Shown: positions 37,668-46,683 of the stretch, piece by piece
How the letters are laid out: every line of letters begins with the position of its first letter
How positions within the stretch are numbered: the stretch's first letter is position 1
Origin: Isosphaeraceae bacterium
GTDB taxonomy: Bacteria > Planctomycetota > Planctomycetia > Isosphaerales > Isosphaeraceae
DNA length: 64,000 bases
Assembly (NCBI GenBank): GCA_025356475.1
Contig: JANXSX010000043.1
Span: 88,397-152,396, forward strand
Direction: 5' to 3'
The notes under the pieces: generated by a model
Told to the model about the DNA's origin: nothing
Databases searched by the model: none
Seen by the model: only the letters and a program-made list of their open reading frames with translations
Position numbers and translations under genes: made by a program

Positions 37668-38978
37668 TCAAACCACGCCGGGATTGCCTCGGACGACCAA
37701 AGCGGCGGCTTGACCAAACCGTGTCAGGTTCGTGTTCACGAAGGTTGCGTTCTCGGTAGGACGAACGGAACCCCGCACTAAGTCAATTTTGAACTCAGAG
37801 TCAAGCTCATCGCAGTTGATCGTCGGTGGGATCAACTGATGATTCACAGCGAGCAGGCTGGCGATCGTGTCGACAGCTCCGCAGCCGGAAACCATGTTCC
37901 CCATGCCCCCTTTGATCGAGGTGACAGGAACCTCCGAGCCAAAAAGGCGATGAAGTGCGATCGCCTCGGCACGATCGGAAGCAACCCCACCAATCCCATG
38001 AGCATTGATATGGCCGACCTCTTGGGGCTTGAGGCCAGCGAGCCTAAGTGCGGATTTGATCGCGAGTTCCGTTCCCCGGCCTTCCGGGTCGAGTCGGCGG
38101 TCGGGAGTACCATCGTAGCCCGAACCCGCGCCCAGAATCTCGCCGTAGATCTTCGCCCCGCGCGCCTTGGCATGCTCGTACTCTTCGAGGATTAACATCC
38201 CAGCCCCTTCGCCGGGGACAGTTCCGCCCCTGTCGGCAGCGAAAGGCCTGCAAGCGGCACTTGGCTCGCCATGCCAGGATGTTAACTGACCAGCCAAGGT
38301 CATGCGGACCATGCTCATCGGATGAATCTTCGAGTCCGCCCCACCACTCAACATGATGTCGGCTCGACCGATGGCGATGATCCGGGCCGCTTCTCCGATG
38401 GCCAAAGTCGAAGCAGCCTCAGACTCCGTGATGGTGTTGCTCGGTCCCTGACAGTCAAGCATGATCGACAGGTGGCAGGCCAGCATGTTGGGGAGGTAGC
38501 GGAGAAGCCAGATCGGCACAATCTCCGGAATCCCTTCCTTCCCATAAACCTCATAAAGGAATTTGCCGTCAGAATCAAAAGAGCGATTGATCGCTGGGGC
38601 AAGCTCATCGAGATCGGAGCAGATCAATCCTGCGCCAAGGTCGAGCCCAAACCGAGTTGGGTCAAAGCCACCGTTATCAAAACCTGCGTCCACAAACGCG
38701 AGCATTCCAGCCGCCACCGCAAGCTGGATGTCCCGGGCCATGTACTTCAGGCTCTTGGCCATCGGCTTCTTGAGCCGCGGGATGACGTGGGCCTTGGGAT
38801 CAAATCCGACGATCTCGCAGCCAAGGTCGGTAGGAAGCCCGGAGATGGGGAACCCACGGATCTTCGAGACTGCGCTTCGCCCTTCCACCAGTGCAGACCA
38901 AAACGGTCCGGTCCCGGTGCCGATCGGGGTGACGAGGCCAAGTCCGGTAATGGCCACGCGGCGTTCGGGACGGGGCAT
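37668..38978 (-). CDS. degenerate ketosynthase (chain-length-factor-like)
   Basis: The 436-residue protein has the full length and fold pattern of a ketosynthase (GLGLVTPIG, then DIMLSGGADSKIHP, then PGEGAGMLILEE). Its active-site Cys is replaced by Glu: TESEAAS, Glu187 aligned with Cys186 of the partner gene. Of the two catalytic His residues, the first is kept (NAHGIG, His327) but the second is Asn361 (GGMGNMV). Lys356 remains. This matches the KS-beta or chain-length factor subunit of type II polyketide synthases, which pairs with an active KS. It lies directly upstream of that KS and 33 bases downstream of a dehydratase gene. Confidence 0.88.
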   Translation of the reverse strand: MPRPERRVAITGLGLVTPIGTGTGPFWSALVEGRSAVSKIRGFPISGLPTDLGCEIVGFDPKAHVIPRLKKPMAKSLKYMARDIQLAVAAGMLAFVDAGFDNGGFDPTRFGLDLGAGLICSDLDELAPAINRSFDSDGKFLYEVYGKEGIPEIVPIWLLRYLPNMLACHLSIMLDCQGPSNTITESEAASTLAIGEAARIIAIGRADIMLSGGADSKIHPMSMVRMTLAGQLTSWHGEPSAACRPFAADRGGTVPGEGAGMLILEEYEHAKARGAKIYGEILGAGSGYDGTPDRRLDPEGRGTELAIKSALRLAGLKPQEVGHINAHGIGGVASDRAEAIALHRLFGSEVPVTSIKGGMGNMVSGCGAVDTIASLLAVNHQLIPPTINCDELDSEFKIDLVRGSVRPTENATFVNTNLTRFGQAAALVVRGNPGVV

Positions 38979-39011
38979 AGCGGGGGTCCATGGTCGAGAG
39001 ACAGGCAGGGG

Positions 39012-39509
39012 TCAGGACGGCTGAGACGACGATTTGGCGACGCCCGAAGCCCTCGCCATGTCGAGAATCCCGAGCATTTGAGGCGTGAACACGAAGTTCT
39101 TATCACCGAAGAGCTGCTGTGCCCGCGACTTATCAAGGAACGCGAACACAATCTCTACCTCGGCCAGTAACTCTCCACGAAGCAGGACCTTACCCTCAAC
39201 GATCGCGCCCTCGGCACGAAGGTCAAGCAGAGTCACCTCGTAGATGAGTTGGTCGCCGACTGTGGCGATGCCAAAGAACTCGGCTTTGGGAATTTTTGCG
39301 AGGACCACCTTCTCGGTGAATCCAGAAGCTTCTCCTACGAGAATTCCCCCCGTCTGTGCCAGCCCCTCGATCATGAGCGAGGCGGGCATCACGGGATAAC
39401 CGGGGAAATGGTCGTGAAGATGCTCTTCGGCCAGAGTCAGATTCTTGACTGCCCGGGCGAACTCCCGACTCCGAAACTCCAGAAACTTATCGATCCAGAT
39501 CCATCTCAT
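39012..39509 (-). CDS. hotdog-fold 3-hydroxyacyl-ACP dehydratase-like protein
   Basis: The 165-residue product has the FabZ/FabA pattern HDHFPGYPVMPASLMIE (His about 33, Glu about 48), with the catalytic His of the hotdog fold and the acid of the long helix. An extension of about 30 residues follows the fold. It would remove water from 3-hydroxyacyl-ACP. It lies between the ACP gene (112 bases) and the degenerate ketosynthase gene (33 bases). A second dehydratase-like gene lies at 40.4 kb. Confidence 0.88.
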   Translation of the reverse strand: MRWIWIDKFLEFRSREFARAVKNLTLAEEHLHDHFPGYPVMPASLMIEGLAQTGGILVGEASGFTEKVVLAKIPKAEFFGIATVGDQLIYEVTLLDLRAEGAIVEGKVLLRGELLAEVEIVFAFLDKSRAQQLFGDKNFVFTPQMLGILDMARASGVAKSSSQPS

Positions 39510-39621
39510 CGAGGGGCGACTCGGTCTCTAGCGGCGTTACCGCCTGGTTCAATCTGGCGTCAGGGGAGTCGGGTGAAGTTCAGCGCCGAGGGACAAGAAA
39601 TCCAGCGGGGGCCACCACCAA

Positions 39622-40011
39622 TTACTTGGCAGCCAGCTTGGTCGATACGTAGTTGACCAGCATGTCAACCGTGTAAAGGTCGCCAATGCGATCGACTTCG
39701 GGATTGGCGGCGAAGGCCGTCAGATCCGCGAATGGCATCCGGGCCTTCAGCTCTTCCACGCCCTTCGTGGTCAGCTTGCCGTCTTTGACCGTGTCGGCGT
39801 CGGGGACGATGTTCTCTGGGAAAAGCTCCCCACGAGGGATCGTGATCCCGAAGTTACGCTCGAGACGGAACACGATGTCGAGGAAGTCGATCGACTCAGC
39901 GCCGAGGTCGCCCTGAAGGGTTGCCTCACGCGTTACGTCATCGTCGTCCACGCCCAGCGCGTCGACCAATGTTGCCTGAACCTTCTGATAGATCTCGTCA
40001 TGCGTCGGCAT
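39622..40011 (-). CDS. acyl carrier protein with an insertion
   Basis: ATG 40011 has GAGGG a few bases upstream; a longer frame to 40050 is unlikely. The 129-residue product has the phosphopantetheine site GAESIDFLDI with Ser40. Normal carriers have about 80 residues; here about 45 extra residues (about 70-115, VKDGKLTTKGVEELKARM, then ADLTAFAANPEVD) lie between helix II and the last helix (YTVDMLVNYV). It carries the growing chain for the neighbouring ketosynthase pair and dehydratases. Confidence 0.9.
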   Translation of the reverse strand: MPTHDEIYQKVQATLVDALGVDDDDVTREATLQGDLGAESIDFLDIVFRLERNFGITIPRGELFPENIVPDADTVKDGKLTTKGVEELKARMPFADLTAFAANPEVDRIGDLYTVDMLVNYVSTKLAAK

Positions 40012-40428
40012 AAAACCCTCGAAAAACGATGAACCCCCAGATCGACCCAATACCGCCGAGGCATCGCCGCAACCGAATCGAATCGGATCTTCGTTCTCTT
40101 TCGGTCAATCAGTGATGCGAACTTCAGTGTGGAACGTCAAACGATCAACCACGTCGACCCGGTCGGGAGCCCGGCATGGCTACTCCGAATCTGGAACAGC
40201 CAAACCTAGACAACCCTATATTGATGCTTCCTGGCATTTCTTGCAACTCCAGCCCAGAGCCGTTTCGCTTGGTGCTTGACAATCGCTATCCACCTTTGAA
40301 TTGTCAAAACGGGCCAAATCAGGTGGAGGGCATCACGCCAGTTCATCAAGAGCCCATCGCTGTGCGAGACTTGATTGATGTCATCTCGGATTAGGCCCCA
40401 ACCACAGCCCCTGCGCCGCTACCGGCTC
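40012..40428. other. 417-base gap inside the ketosynthase cluster
   Basis: No convincing gene or repeat is seen between the ACP start and the second dehydratase stop. The length suggests that the ACP and downstream genes have their own promoter here, but I cannot locate it with confidence. Confidence 0.4.
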
Positions 40429-40929
40429 TTAGGACGCTGCGCCCTTCGAACGACCGAGCCCCCGCGTGAGGACCGAGAATTGCTCGCGAAGCTCGCGAAT
40501 CAAGGTCTGGTCGGCACCGATCATCCCCGAATTCTCTCGCGAACTGAGGTTAAACCGCTCCAGGGTCAGCTTGCCCTGGACCATCGTCACGCCGTCGATG
40601 ACCCCTTGCCCCTTGAAACTGGTCGTTCGTTCATCCTGGGCCGTCTGCTCGATCCGGATCTGAAGACTGCGGCCTGGCTCGACAAAACTCCCATACTTAA
40701 CTGTCCGCGCCAGTTTGAGCACGATCACGCTGTGGGCGAAGTCTTCCTGCTCACGGATCAGCCACGCCCCTGCCTGGGTCATCGCTTCGAGCATCAGGAC
40801 ACCGGGCATAACCGGGAAGCCGGGGAAGTGGTCGGCGAGATACTCTTCAGCAAGGGAGAGATTCTTGATCGCGACGAGCGACTTGCCTCGCTGCAACTCG
40901 ACAATTCGGTCGATCAGCACAAATCGCAT
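40429..40929 (-). CDS. FabZ-like 3-hydroxyacyl-ACP dehydratase
   Basis: ATG 40929 has GAGG seven bases upstream. The 166-residue product begins MRFVLIDRIVEL and has ADHFPGFPVMPGVLMLEA, the FabZ motif with catalytic His and Glu. A 25-residue tail follows the hotdog fold. It is the first gene of the minus-strand cluster, 417 bases before the ACP. With the second hotdog protein it gives two dehydratase-like proteins for one ACP, perhaps a heterodimer or different chain lengths. Confidence 0.9.
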   Translation of the reverse strand: MRFVLIDRIVELQRGKSLVAIKNLSLAEEYLADHFPGFPVMPGVLMLEAMTQAGAWLIREQEDFAHSVIVLKLARTVKYGSFVEPGRSLQIRIEQTAQDERTTSFKGQGVIDGVTMVQGKLTLERFNLSSRENSGMIGADQTLIRELREQFSVLTRGLGRSKGAAS

Positions 40930-41240
40930 GCGATGCCTCAATCCTCTGCCGTGAAACCGAACGCACTCAGAAACCGAACGTCGCAAGACTCTAACCGATG
41001 ATCCGCCGTGAACAATCGAGGAATGCCCTAAAACTCGGCGACTTCTGACAGGAAACCTACACCTAGAACGGACAACGTCAAACCCAGACACCTAAAGCGC
41101 CCTATTTACCAAGATTTTGGGCCGTTTGAGATTTCGGTTGGAAATGATGATGTTCCGAGCAGTCTGGGCTTCTATAATTCTCAGACGTAGAATGCGGTGA
41201 AAGCGATTGAAGCCCTGACCCGAGCTGGGATCGAGGTAAC

Positions 41241-43109
41241 ATGCAACACAATCGTCGCGGGTTAGGTGCAGGACTCATCACCCTGATCATGACGATCCCA
41301 GGATGCTGGCCCGCCCCCCTGGCCTGGTCACCCGATGGCAAATGGCTTGCCTACGTTACTATTGACCGAACGCCAACAGGGATCCTGACGACCGACTGGC
41401 TCTATGACTCGCCGGGAGCAGATACCCCCGAACCGCGTCGAGAAATGGAGCGGCTAGGCGAGCCGACCGAGTACCGAATCTGGACGACACGAGGTGACAA
41501 CAGCGGCTCGGTCCAGATCGATGCCTCCCCCCTCCCCTTGACCTCGCCGTGCTGGAATCCGCGTGGGACCGCCCTCGCATTCGGTAAAGTTGCTCGTCTG
41601 CCGAGCGGTGCGGTGGAATTTCAAATCGTCGTGCAGGACGCCCCTGACCGCCGACGAATCCTCGTTCGACAGCCACTCGATGAACTCAAGTCCGAGTGGC
41701 AAAAACTGCCAACAATGGCACCAGCCTGGAGTGGCGATGGTCGCTACCTCGCGGTCCCCCACCTCCAACCTAATGGGCTGGCGATCGTCCGTGCCGACAC
41801 GGGGCAAGTCGTCAAGACGCTCGACGACGCATATCTTCCGAGCTGGTCGCCCGACGGTTCTCGGCTAGCATTCGTGCGCGGTGGCGAGACAGAGGGGCTT
41901 TATTGCCTCGACGCTGGTTTCGGCAGTCCCCGACTCCTGACCGAGGTTGGCCCCATCGGCCAGGCCCCATCGTGGTCTCGGGATGGCCAACATATCCTGA
42001 CGATCCGTGGGCTTGCGCAACCTGGGGACGTCTTGAAGCCACGTCTGAAAGCGACACTAGTCCGTGTTCACGCCGATTCTGGCCAGTTCGAACTGGTTCG
42101 AAACCTGGAAAACAACCGCTTCGGGGCCGATCCCATCCTCTCGGAAGTCTCTGCCGCTCTCGACCGAGACGGCGAGAATCTCTTCTTCACCGCGAGCAAC
42201 GGTGGGCTCAGCACCATCATGCTCTGGGTCCACACTCGAACGAACTCGGTCCGGAACCAGTTTCCAGCCCTCCACCTCTCAATCCCTGTCGGAGCACTCT
42301 CGATCCAGCCGACCGGTGAGCAGCTTGCCCTCCGGCTCGGGACCGGTACTGGGACCGGTCCGATCGCACTGATGGACCCACAGACGACGAAGCTCACACC
42401 GATCATCCCGGACCTCGCCTCACGGCTTGAGTGGATCCGGATGCTCGTCGCTCTGTCCCGCCACACGATTGCCCTCAACAGCGCTGAGATCCAGACGAAA
42501 ACTGGGGTCCCCGCCCGCCCGACAAGCTTACCGATCCCGGGTGAAACTCCTACGAACAGTGAACTCTCAAACCGCCTCCGCACGATTGGCACGTTGGGCG
42601 GCCCAATCTGTGAGCGTGAGGGCGATCTCACCCTCGACGCTCAGAGCAGGCGAATCCTCCTGGAAGCCAAGCTCTATTTCGCCTATTTACGCGGCGATTA
42701 TGAGAGTTCGCTCACCCTGCTTGAGGAGGTTGAACCTCATGCCCAGACTCGAAATCATCGTTTGAAATTATTGGGTCTTCGAGCCCAGATTGAGCTGGCC
42801 AAAGGCGATCTTGATAGTGCAACTCCGGCGATCGAGTACCTCCAATCGATCGTGAAACCCCGAGTTTTTCGATACGAAACGACCCCCTCGGGCCCCGTCC
42901 TGACCCCCGAGGAGCGTGAGAGTCTCGACTGGCCCAAAGCCCTCGCCACCCGTCTGGTCATCGCTCGCGAGACGACCGCCGAGGAGGACAAGACCGACCA
43001 CACCAATTTTGACGCCCCCCAGCCCGGACTCGGGCTCGACCCACCCCCGGTCTTCCCGGACTCGCCAATCCGACCCTTCCCCCGGCGGTTTGAGTCGCGG
43101 CCACAATAG
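41241..43109 (+). CDS. beta-propeller (TolB/WD40-like) lipoprotein with helical C-terminus
   Basis: The 622-residue protein has a lipobox IPGC (Cys22). Then come repeats of the TolB/PD40 type: LAWSPDGKWLAYV, PCWNPRGTALAF, PAWSGDGRYLAV, PSWSPDGSRLAFV and PSWSRDGQHIL. The segment about 470-560 is helical (ARLKLLGLRAQIELAKGDL-like pairs), then a Pro-rich end. It is anchored in the envelope and likely binds other proteins. A TATAAT at 41173-41178 might belong to its promoter. It is divergent from the dehydratase gene. Confidence 0.82.
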   Translation: MQHNRRGLGAGLITLIMTIPGCWPAPLAWSPDGKWLAYVTIDRTPTGILTTDWLYDSPGADTPEPRREMERLGEPTEYRIWTTRGDNSGSVQIDASPLPLTSPCWNPRGTALAFGKVARLPSGAVEFQIVVQDAPDRRRILVRQPLDELKSEWQKLPTMAPAWSGDGRYLAVPHLQPNGLAIVRADTGQVVKTLDDAYLPSWSPDGSRLAFVRGGETEGLYCLDAGFGSPRLLTEVGPIGQAPSWSRDGQHILTIRGLAQPGDVLKPRLKATLVRVHADSGQFELVRNLENNRFGADPILSEVSAALDRDGENLFFTASNGGLSTIMLWVHTRTNSVRNQFPALHLSIPVGALSIQPTGEQLALRLGTGTGTGPIALMDPQTTKLTPIIPDLASRLEWIRMLVALSRHTIALNSAEIQTKTGVPARPTSLPIPGETPTNSELSNRLRTIGTLGGPICEREGDLTLDAQSRRILLEAKLYFAYLRGDYESSLTLLEEVEPHAQTRNHRLKLLGLRAQIELAKGDLDSATPAIEYLQSIVKPRVFRYETTPSGPVLTPEERESLDWPKALATRLVIARETTAEEDKTDHTNFDAPQPGLGLDPPPVFPDSPIRPFPRRFESRPQ

Positions 43110-43264
43110 TCCATGAAGGTTGGACACAGGGTGGGTCGCGTTCGTCAAATCCAGAGATTCGTCGGGCAACTTATTGCCGCACCGTCTGGGTGTCGATAGG
43201 CTCGCGAGAGACTCGCCCAATCGTCCCAGGTGCCACGGCTGAATCGAAATGGAGACAAACGCAT

Positions 43265-43507
43265 ATGACCATGGAAATATTACGAAGTTTCCTGCTTTGG
43301 TGCATGATCATCAATTACGGGATCCTCGCGTTATGGGCTCTGTTGATGATGACACCCCACGAGTGGATGTATCGGATTTGGAGCCGATGGTATCGCATCT
43401 CTATCGAACAGTTTGATGCCATTCAGCTCTTAGGCATTTTAGTTTACAAAACCTTGATCATCGTGTTCAACATGGTTCCCTTCATCGCCCTGACAATTGT
43501 CCGATAA
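43265..43507 (+). CDS. DUF6868-type small membrane protein
   Basis: ATG 43265 is preceded by GGAG at 43251. The 80-residue product has two membrane segments (about 8-28 and 55-76) around an amphipathic middle (HEWMYRIWSRWYRIS). It resembles the DUF6868 family as I remember it, small integral membrane proteins of unknown role. It ends convergent to the M28 peptidase gene. Confidence 0.75.
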   Translation: MTMEILRSFLLWCMIINYGILALWALLMMTPHEWMYRIWSRWYRISIEQFDAIQLLGILVYKTLIIVFNMVPFIALTIVR

Positions 43508-43520
43508 AGACTCGTTGAGT

Positions 43521-43564
43521 AGTGAGGTTTTGGCTCTCTCCCTGCGTTGGATCTGAACCTCACT
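43521..43564. terminator. possible bidirectional terminator between convergent genes
   Basis: A 9-bp perfect stem (43521-43529 with 43556-43564, AGTGAGGTT/AACCTCACT) closes a 26-base loop just between the stop codons of the DUF6868 gene and the M28 peptidase gene. There is no strong T run. Confidence 0.45.
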
Positions 43565-44742
43565 CACAACGCGGTACTCAAAATAATCCGCGCGACGGTA
43601 ATGACGGTTGAGCGTTCGGAACCTTCGTAGCGACCGCGCGCGATCACTCGGTCGAGCGTCTTCTGGGCGTTCCGAATCAAGAAAAGTTGGGTTGACGAAA
43701 GCTCGAGCTTTTCTTGATTGGCCATGAAGACTTTGAGAGTCCGATCGATCGTTTCGGCCTCGGCCACTGGGTTATCCGCAATGGTGGACCATGGGGGCAT
43801 CTCGGGACGATCGACAACCTCTCGCACGACCGTATGGATGATTTGAGTAATGGCTTCGAACTTGGCGTAATCCAAAGTGGCGGCAACGTCTGTGGGTCGA
43901 TGATAGTGTTCGCTCTCGCCAGTGCTGAAGAACAGGTAGGGGACCTCGCGGTACCGGAACGGGCCGTAATCGCTCCGATCCAGGATCATGATGTCACTGC
44001 CCAGAAGGCCAACGGTGACCGGCAACCCTTCCGAAGCCGCGTGAAGCATTGGGCGAAGGCTCGGGGTCCGTTCCGTACCCAGGACGTAGACTGCATCACC
44101 TGTGAGACCCGCCATCGAGCGCGAGATCATGTCGGCGGTGATAAAGAGCTTTACCTGGGTGAACGGGACGGGCATTCGATCGACAAAGTATCGGGAGCCA
44201 AAGAGGCCGATTTCTTCCAAGTCGAATCCCACAAGCATGACACTTCGCCTTGGCCCCAAAGGCGATTCGACCAGACATCGCGCGATTTCCAGCATCATCG
44301 CCACAGCCGAGGCATTGTCATCGGCCCCGGGGTAGATCACTTCGCCTCGTTTGCCGAGGTGGTCGAAGTGGGCCGCCAGGATGATCCACTCGTCCTTGAG
44401 CTTCGGGTCAGAACCAACGATTTTGGCCCCGATGTTGACTCCAATCACCTTCCCGGGCGTCCGATCGGGGATCTCTTGACGGTAGGACGTGGCGAAAAGA
44501 GGCTCGAGTTTAAGAGCCTTGAAAGCATCCTCGACGTAGGTCGCTGCCTTGGCTCCGCCCGCCCCGCGCCTGCCTTCGAACTCCGGAGAGGCGAGAATCG
44601 TGACATGCTCTCTGAGCTTGGTCACACTCGGCTTGGGAAGGTCCGCCGCCGTAAGGCTTAGGATTGAAGCGATCGCAACAATAATCCAAGGCATTCGACC
44701 TTGCCTGGGTCGTCCAGGTGTCGATTTCGATCTCATATTCAT
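43564..44742 (-). CDS. M28-family zinc aminopeptidase
   Basis: ATG 44742 is chosen because a hydrophobic leader follows (residues about 17-32, WIIVAIASILSLTA). The 392-residue product has the M28 metal ligands: AHFDHLG, PGADDNASAVAMM, LEEIGLFGS and the late His in ESEHYHRPTD. An N-terminal part (about 35-130) is typical. Such enzymes are secreted or envelope-bound zinc exopeptidases. The long in-frame extension to 44862 is less likely. Confidence 0.88.
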   Translation of the reverse strand: MNMRSKSTPGRPRQGRMPWIIVAIASILSLTAADLPKPSVTKLREHVTILASPEFEGRRGAGGAKAATYVEDAFKALKLEPLFATSYRQEIPDRTPGKVIGVNIGAKIVGSDPKLKDEWIILAAHFDHLGKRGEVIYPGADDNASAVAMMLEIARCLVESPLGPRRSVMLVGFDLEEIGLFGSRYFVDRMPVPFTQVKLFITADMISRSMAGLTGDAVYVLGTERTPSLRPMLHAASEGLPVTVGLLGSDIMILDRSDYGPFRYREVPYLFFSTGESEHYHRPTDVAATLDYAKFEAITQIIHTVVREVVDRPEMPPWSTIADNPVAEAETIDRTLKVFMANQEKLELSSTQLFLIRNAQKTLDRVIARGRYEGSERSTVITVARIILSTAL

Positions 44743-44910
44743 CAAAGTCTCGCCGACCCGCGCCGGCCTCCCTGTTGTGAAACCGAACGCGACTGGTGAG
44801 ACCCCACCTCGAGCCAAAAAAAGATCTTGCGAATTTCCACCACGTCGCTTTGCGTGTGTCATGCTCTCTGATGTTCGGGAGCTAGTCCCTACACGGAGGT
44901 TGATTGACCC

Positions 44911-45252
44911 ATGACACGTACCGCTCGCTTCAGGGCGTTTGCCCTGGCCTTGGCGTTTCTAGGATTTGCCGGGACCGGCACGGCGAAAGCCCAGGATTGG
45001 TCGGATTACTTGCATTGGCCCTATGTGCCACCCCAGGTCCCAGGTAACGGCTTCGAGTACAAGTCGCTGAACGACGGCTGGTATGTTTACCCTCGTGAGC
45101 AGCGAATTGTGCCGCAGATCCAGAGCCCTTACTACCGGAACTTCTACGGTGGTACTCGCAAATTGGGTCTGTTCCGCCACGCCAACAGCTTCCATGGCCT
45201 CAATAAGACGAAGTGGTACGAAGGCTACCACCACACCCTCGACGTCTTTTGA
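44911..45252 (+). CDS. small secreted planctomycete protein
   Basis: The 113-residue product has a signal peptide (residues about 8-28, ALALAFLGFAG, ending AKA). The rest is rich in Tyr, Trp, His and Pro (DWSDYLHWPYVPP), suggesting a compact extracellular structural or cell-surface protein. I recall similar planctomycete proteins but no function. A strong terminator follows. Confidence 0.75.
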   Translation: MTRTARFRAFALALAFLGFAGTGTAKAQDWSDYLHWPYVPPQVPGNGFEYKSLNDGWYVYPREQRIVPQIQSPYYRNFYGGTRKLGLFRHANSFHGLNKTKWYEGYHHTLDVF

Positions 45253-45278
45253 TTTGGCTTGAAGCCTGAATTGCAAAG

Positions 45279-45320
45279 CGCCCCGCCTCGTGAATCACTC
45301 ACGTTCGGCGGGGCGTTTTT
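45279..45320 (+). terminator. strong Rho-independent terminator
   Basis: A 9-bp GC-rich stem (45279-45287 with 45307-45315, CGCCCCGCC/GGCGGGGCG) with a 19-base loop is followed by TTTTT. It ends the small secreted gene. Its 3' half lies inside the last codons of the opposite M20 peptidase gene. Confidence 0.8.
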
Positions 45321-46498
45321 GTACGCGCGGGGAGCGACCCTAGGGTGCAAACCATTTGATAGTACGCTTCAACCGCCAGCCGAACTTGGTCCAACTCGAC
45401 CCACTCATCCTTGGTGTGGGCCTGCGCGATGTCGCCAGGCCCGAAGACGATCGTCGGCAGTCCGACGGCGGAGAGTGGGCCCCCATCGGTCCCATAAGGA
45501 ACTCCGATAACAGTCGCTTGATGGCCAGTCGCTACGTCGATGCTGGACTTGAGCGCATCAATGATAGTACTGGTCAGACGGCCTTCCCCGCTCAGTGGGG
45601 GCATGTCGACCCACGGGGAGAGGAACTCGAGCGATTTGAAGTCATTGCTCCCGAGTTTCTGCCTCAGGTCCGACTCAACCCAGTTCCGAGCGTCGCTGGA
45701 CTGCTCCCCTGGGATCACCCGGCGGTCGATCTCGACCTCGCACCAATCGGGGACAACGTTGACGCTTTGCCCCCCCTCGATTCGACCGACCGATAGGCTG
45801 GGAGGACCGAGGACAGGATCAGGAGTCGACCCCGCAAGGTGGCAGGCATGTTCCGCCAGCACTCCCAAGATCCGGCCCATTCGATAAATCGCGTTGTCCC
45901 CCAACTGGGGAGTCGAGCTGTGGCAAGCGGTCCCATTCGCCCGAATCTTCCAGCGGATCGACCCTTTGTGGCGATCGACGATATCGAGCTTGGTTGGCTC
46001 TGCCACGATCGCGAGGTCGGCGATTTCGGGGGTTTCCGCCAACTTGGAAGAGCCAATGTGGGTGAACTCTTCATCCACTGTACACGCCATGACGACCGAG
46101 GCTGACCCGGAAGGCCGCTGCTTGACGAGCCGGGCGAAGGCCAGCAGCATCGCGGCCATTCCCCCTTTGATATCACACGAGCCACGTCCGAACAGCTTGC
46201 CCCCTTCAACCTTGGGTTCAAACGGTTCAATGATCATCCCATCGACCGGCACCGTATCCTGGTGGGCGTCGAACAGGACCGTGAAATCGGACGAGTTTGA
46301 GTGATACCAGGCCATGATATTCGACCGGCCAGGGGCGATCGGCACCCGAGCATACTCGACTCCCAGGCTCTGGAAGTACCCAGCCAGGTACTCGGTCATC
46401 CCCGCTTCGAGCACACCCGGCCCCGACATCACGCGTCCCATCGGGTTCACGCTTGGGATTGCGACCAGGTCCGAGAGCAAACGAGTCACGGCGTCCAC
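45299..46498 (-). CDS. M20-family metallopeptidase (ArgE/DapE-like)
   Basis: The 399-residue product has the M20 metal-ligand and catalytic motifs: FDAHQDTVP, GRGSCDIKGG, and TVDEEFTHIG, with a lid domain (about 180-290). Substrates in this family include N-acyl amino acids and peptides. C-terminal GTDGGPLS and HTKDEWV follow the family pattern. The last nine residues are basic and are encoded by the terminator hairpin of the neighbouring plus-strand gene. Confidence 0.9.
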   Translation of the reverse strand: MDAVTRLLSDLVAIPSVNPMGRVMSGPGVLEAGMTEYLAGYFQSLGVEYARVPIAPGRSNIMAWYHSNSSDFTVLFDAHQDTVPVDGMIIEPFEPKVEGGKLFGRGSCDIKGGMAAMLLAFARLVKQRPSGSASVVMACTVDEEFTHIGSSKLAETPEIADLAIVAEPTKLDIVDRHKGSIRWKIRANGTACHSSTPQLGDNAIYRMGRILGVLAEHACHLAGSTPDPVLGPPSLSVGRIEGGQSVNVVPDWCEVEIDRRVIPGEQSSDARNWVESDLRQKLGSNDFKSLEFLSPWVDMPPLSGEGRLTSTIIDALKSSIDVATGHQATVIGVPYGTDGGPLSAVGLPTIVFGPGDIAQAHTKDEWVELDQVRLAVEAYYQMVCTLGSLPARTKTPRRT

Positions 46499-46595
46499 AA
46501 CGAGGCGCTCCGCAGTCTAGGTGCTGACCTTGAGATCCTCCCGATGGTAACGCCACGTCCTTACCGTGTCACCTGCCCAGAACCGATAAAGTGAA

Positions 46596-46616
46596 TCCTC
46601 TCCCTCAGGGAGAGGA
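46596..46616 (-). terminator. possible terminator of efp
   Basis: A 9-bp stem (46596-46604 with 46608-46616) with a 3-base loop (tca) lies 68 bases downstream of the efp stop and before the M20 gene start. On the minus strand it is followed by TTCACTTTATCGG, modestly T-rich. Confidence 0.5.
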
Positions 46617-46683
46617 CGACCACAGGCCAGACGGGGTTTATTCGGAACACACCGCGTTCTTGCAGTGAGCACGCAGGTAAGGA

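Noticed and set aside
38322..39170. 282-codon plus-strand frame over the degenerate ketosynthase and the dehydratase
   Set aside because: It spans two clear minus-strand genes; composition is low-complexity and Arg/Asp-rich, as expected for a shadow.
43714..44661. 315-codon plus-strand frame over the M28 peptidase
   Set aside because: The minus-strand frame has all M28 metal ligands; the plus frame has no motif.
45279..45320. Hairpin as part of an attachment site
   Set aside because: The TTTTT tail and position right after a stop codon make a terminator the simpler reading.
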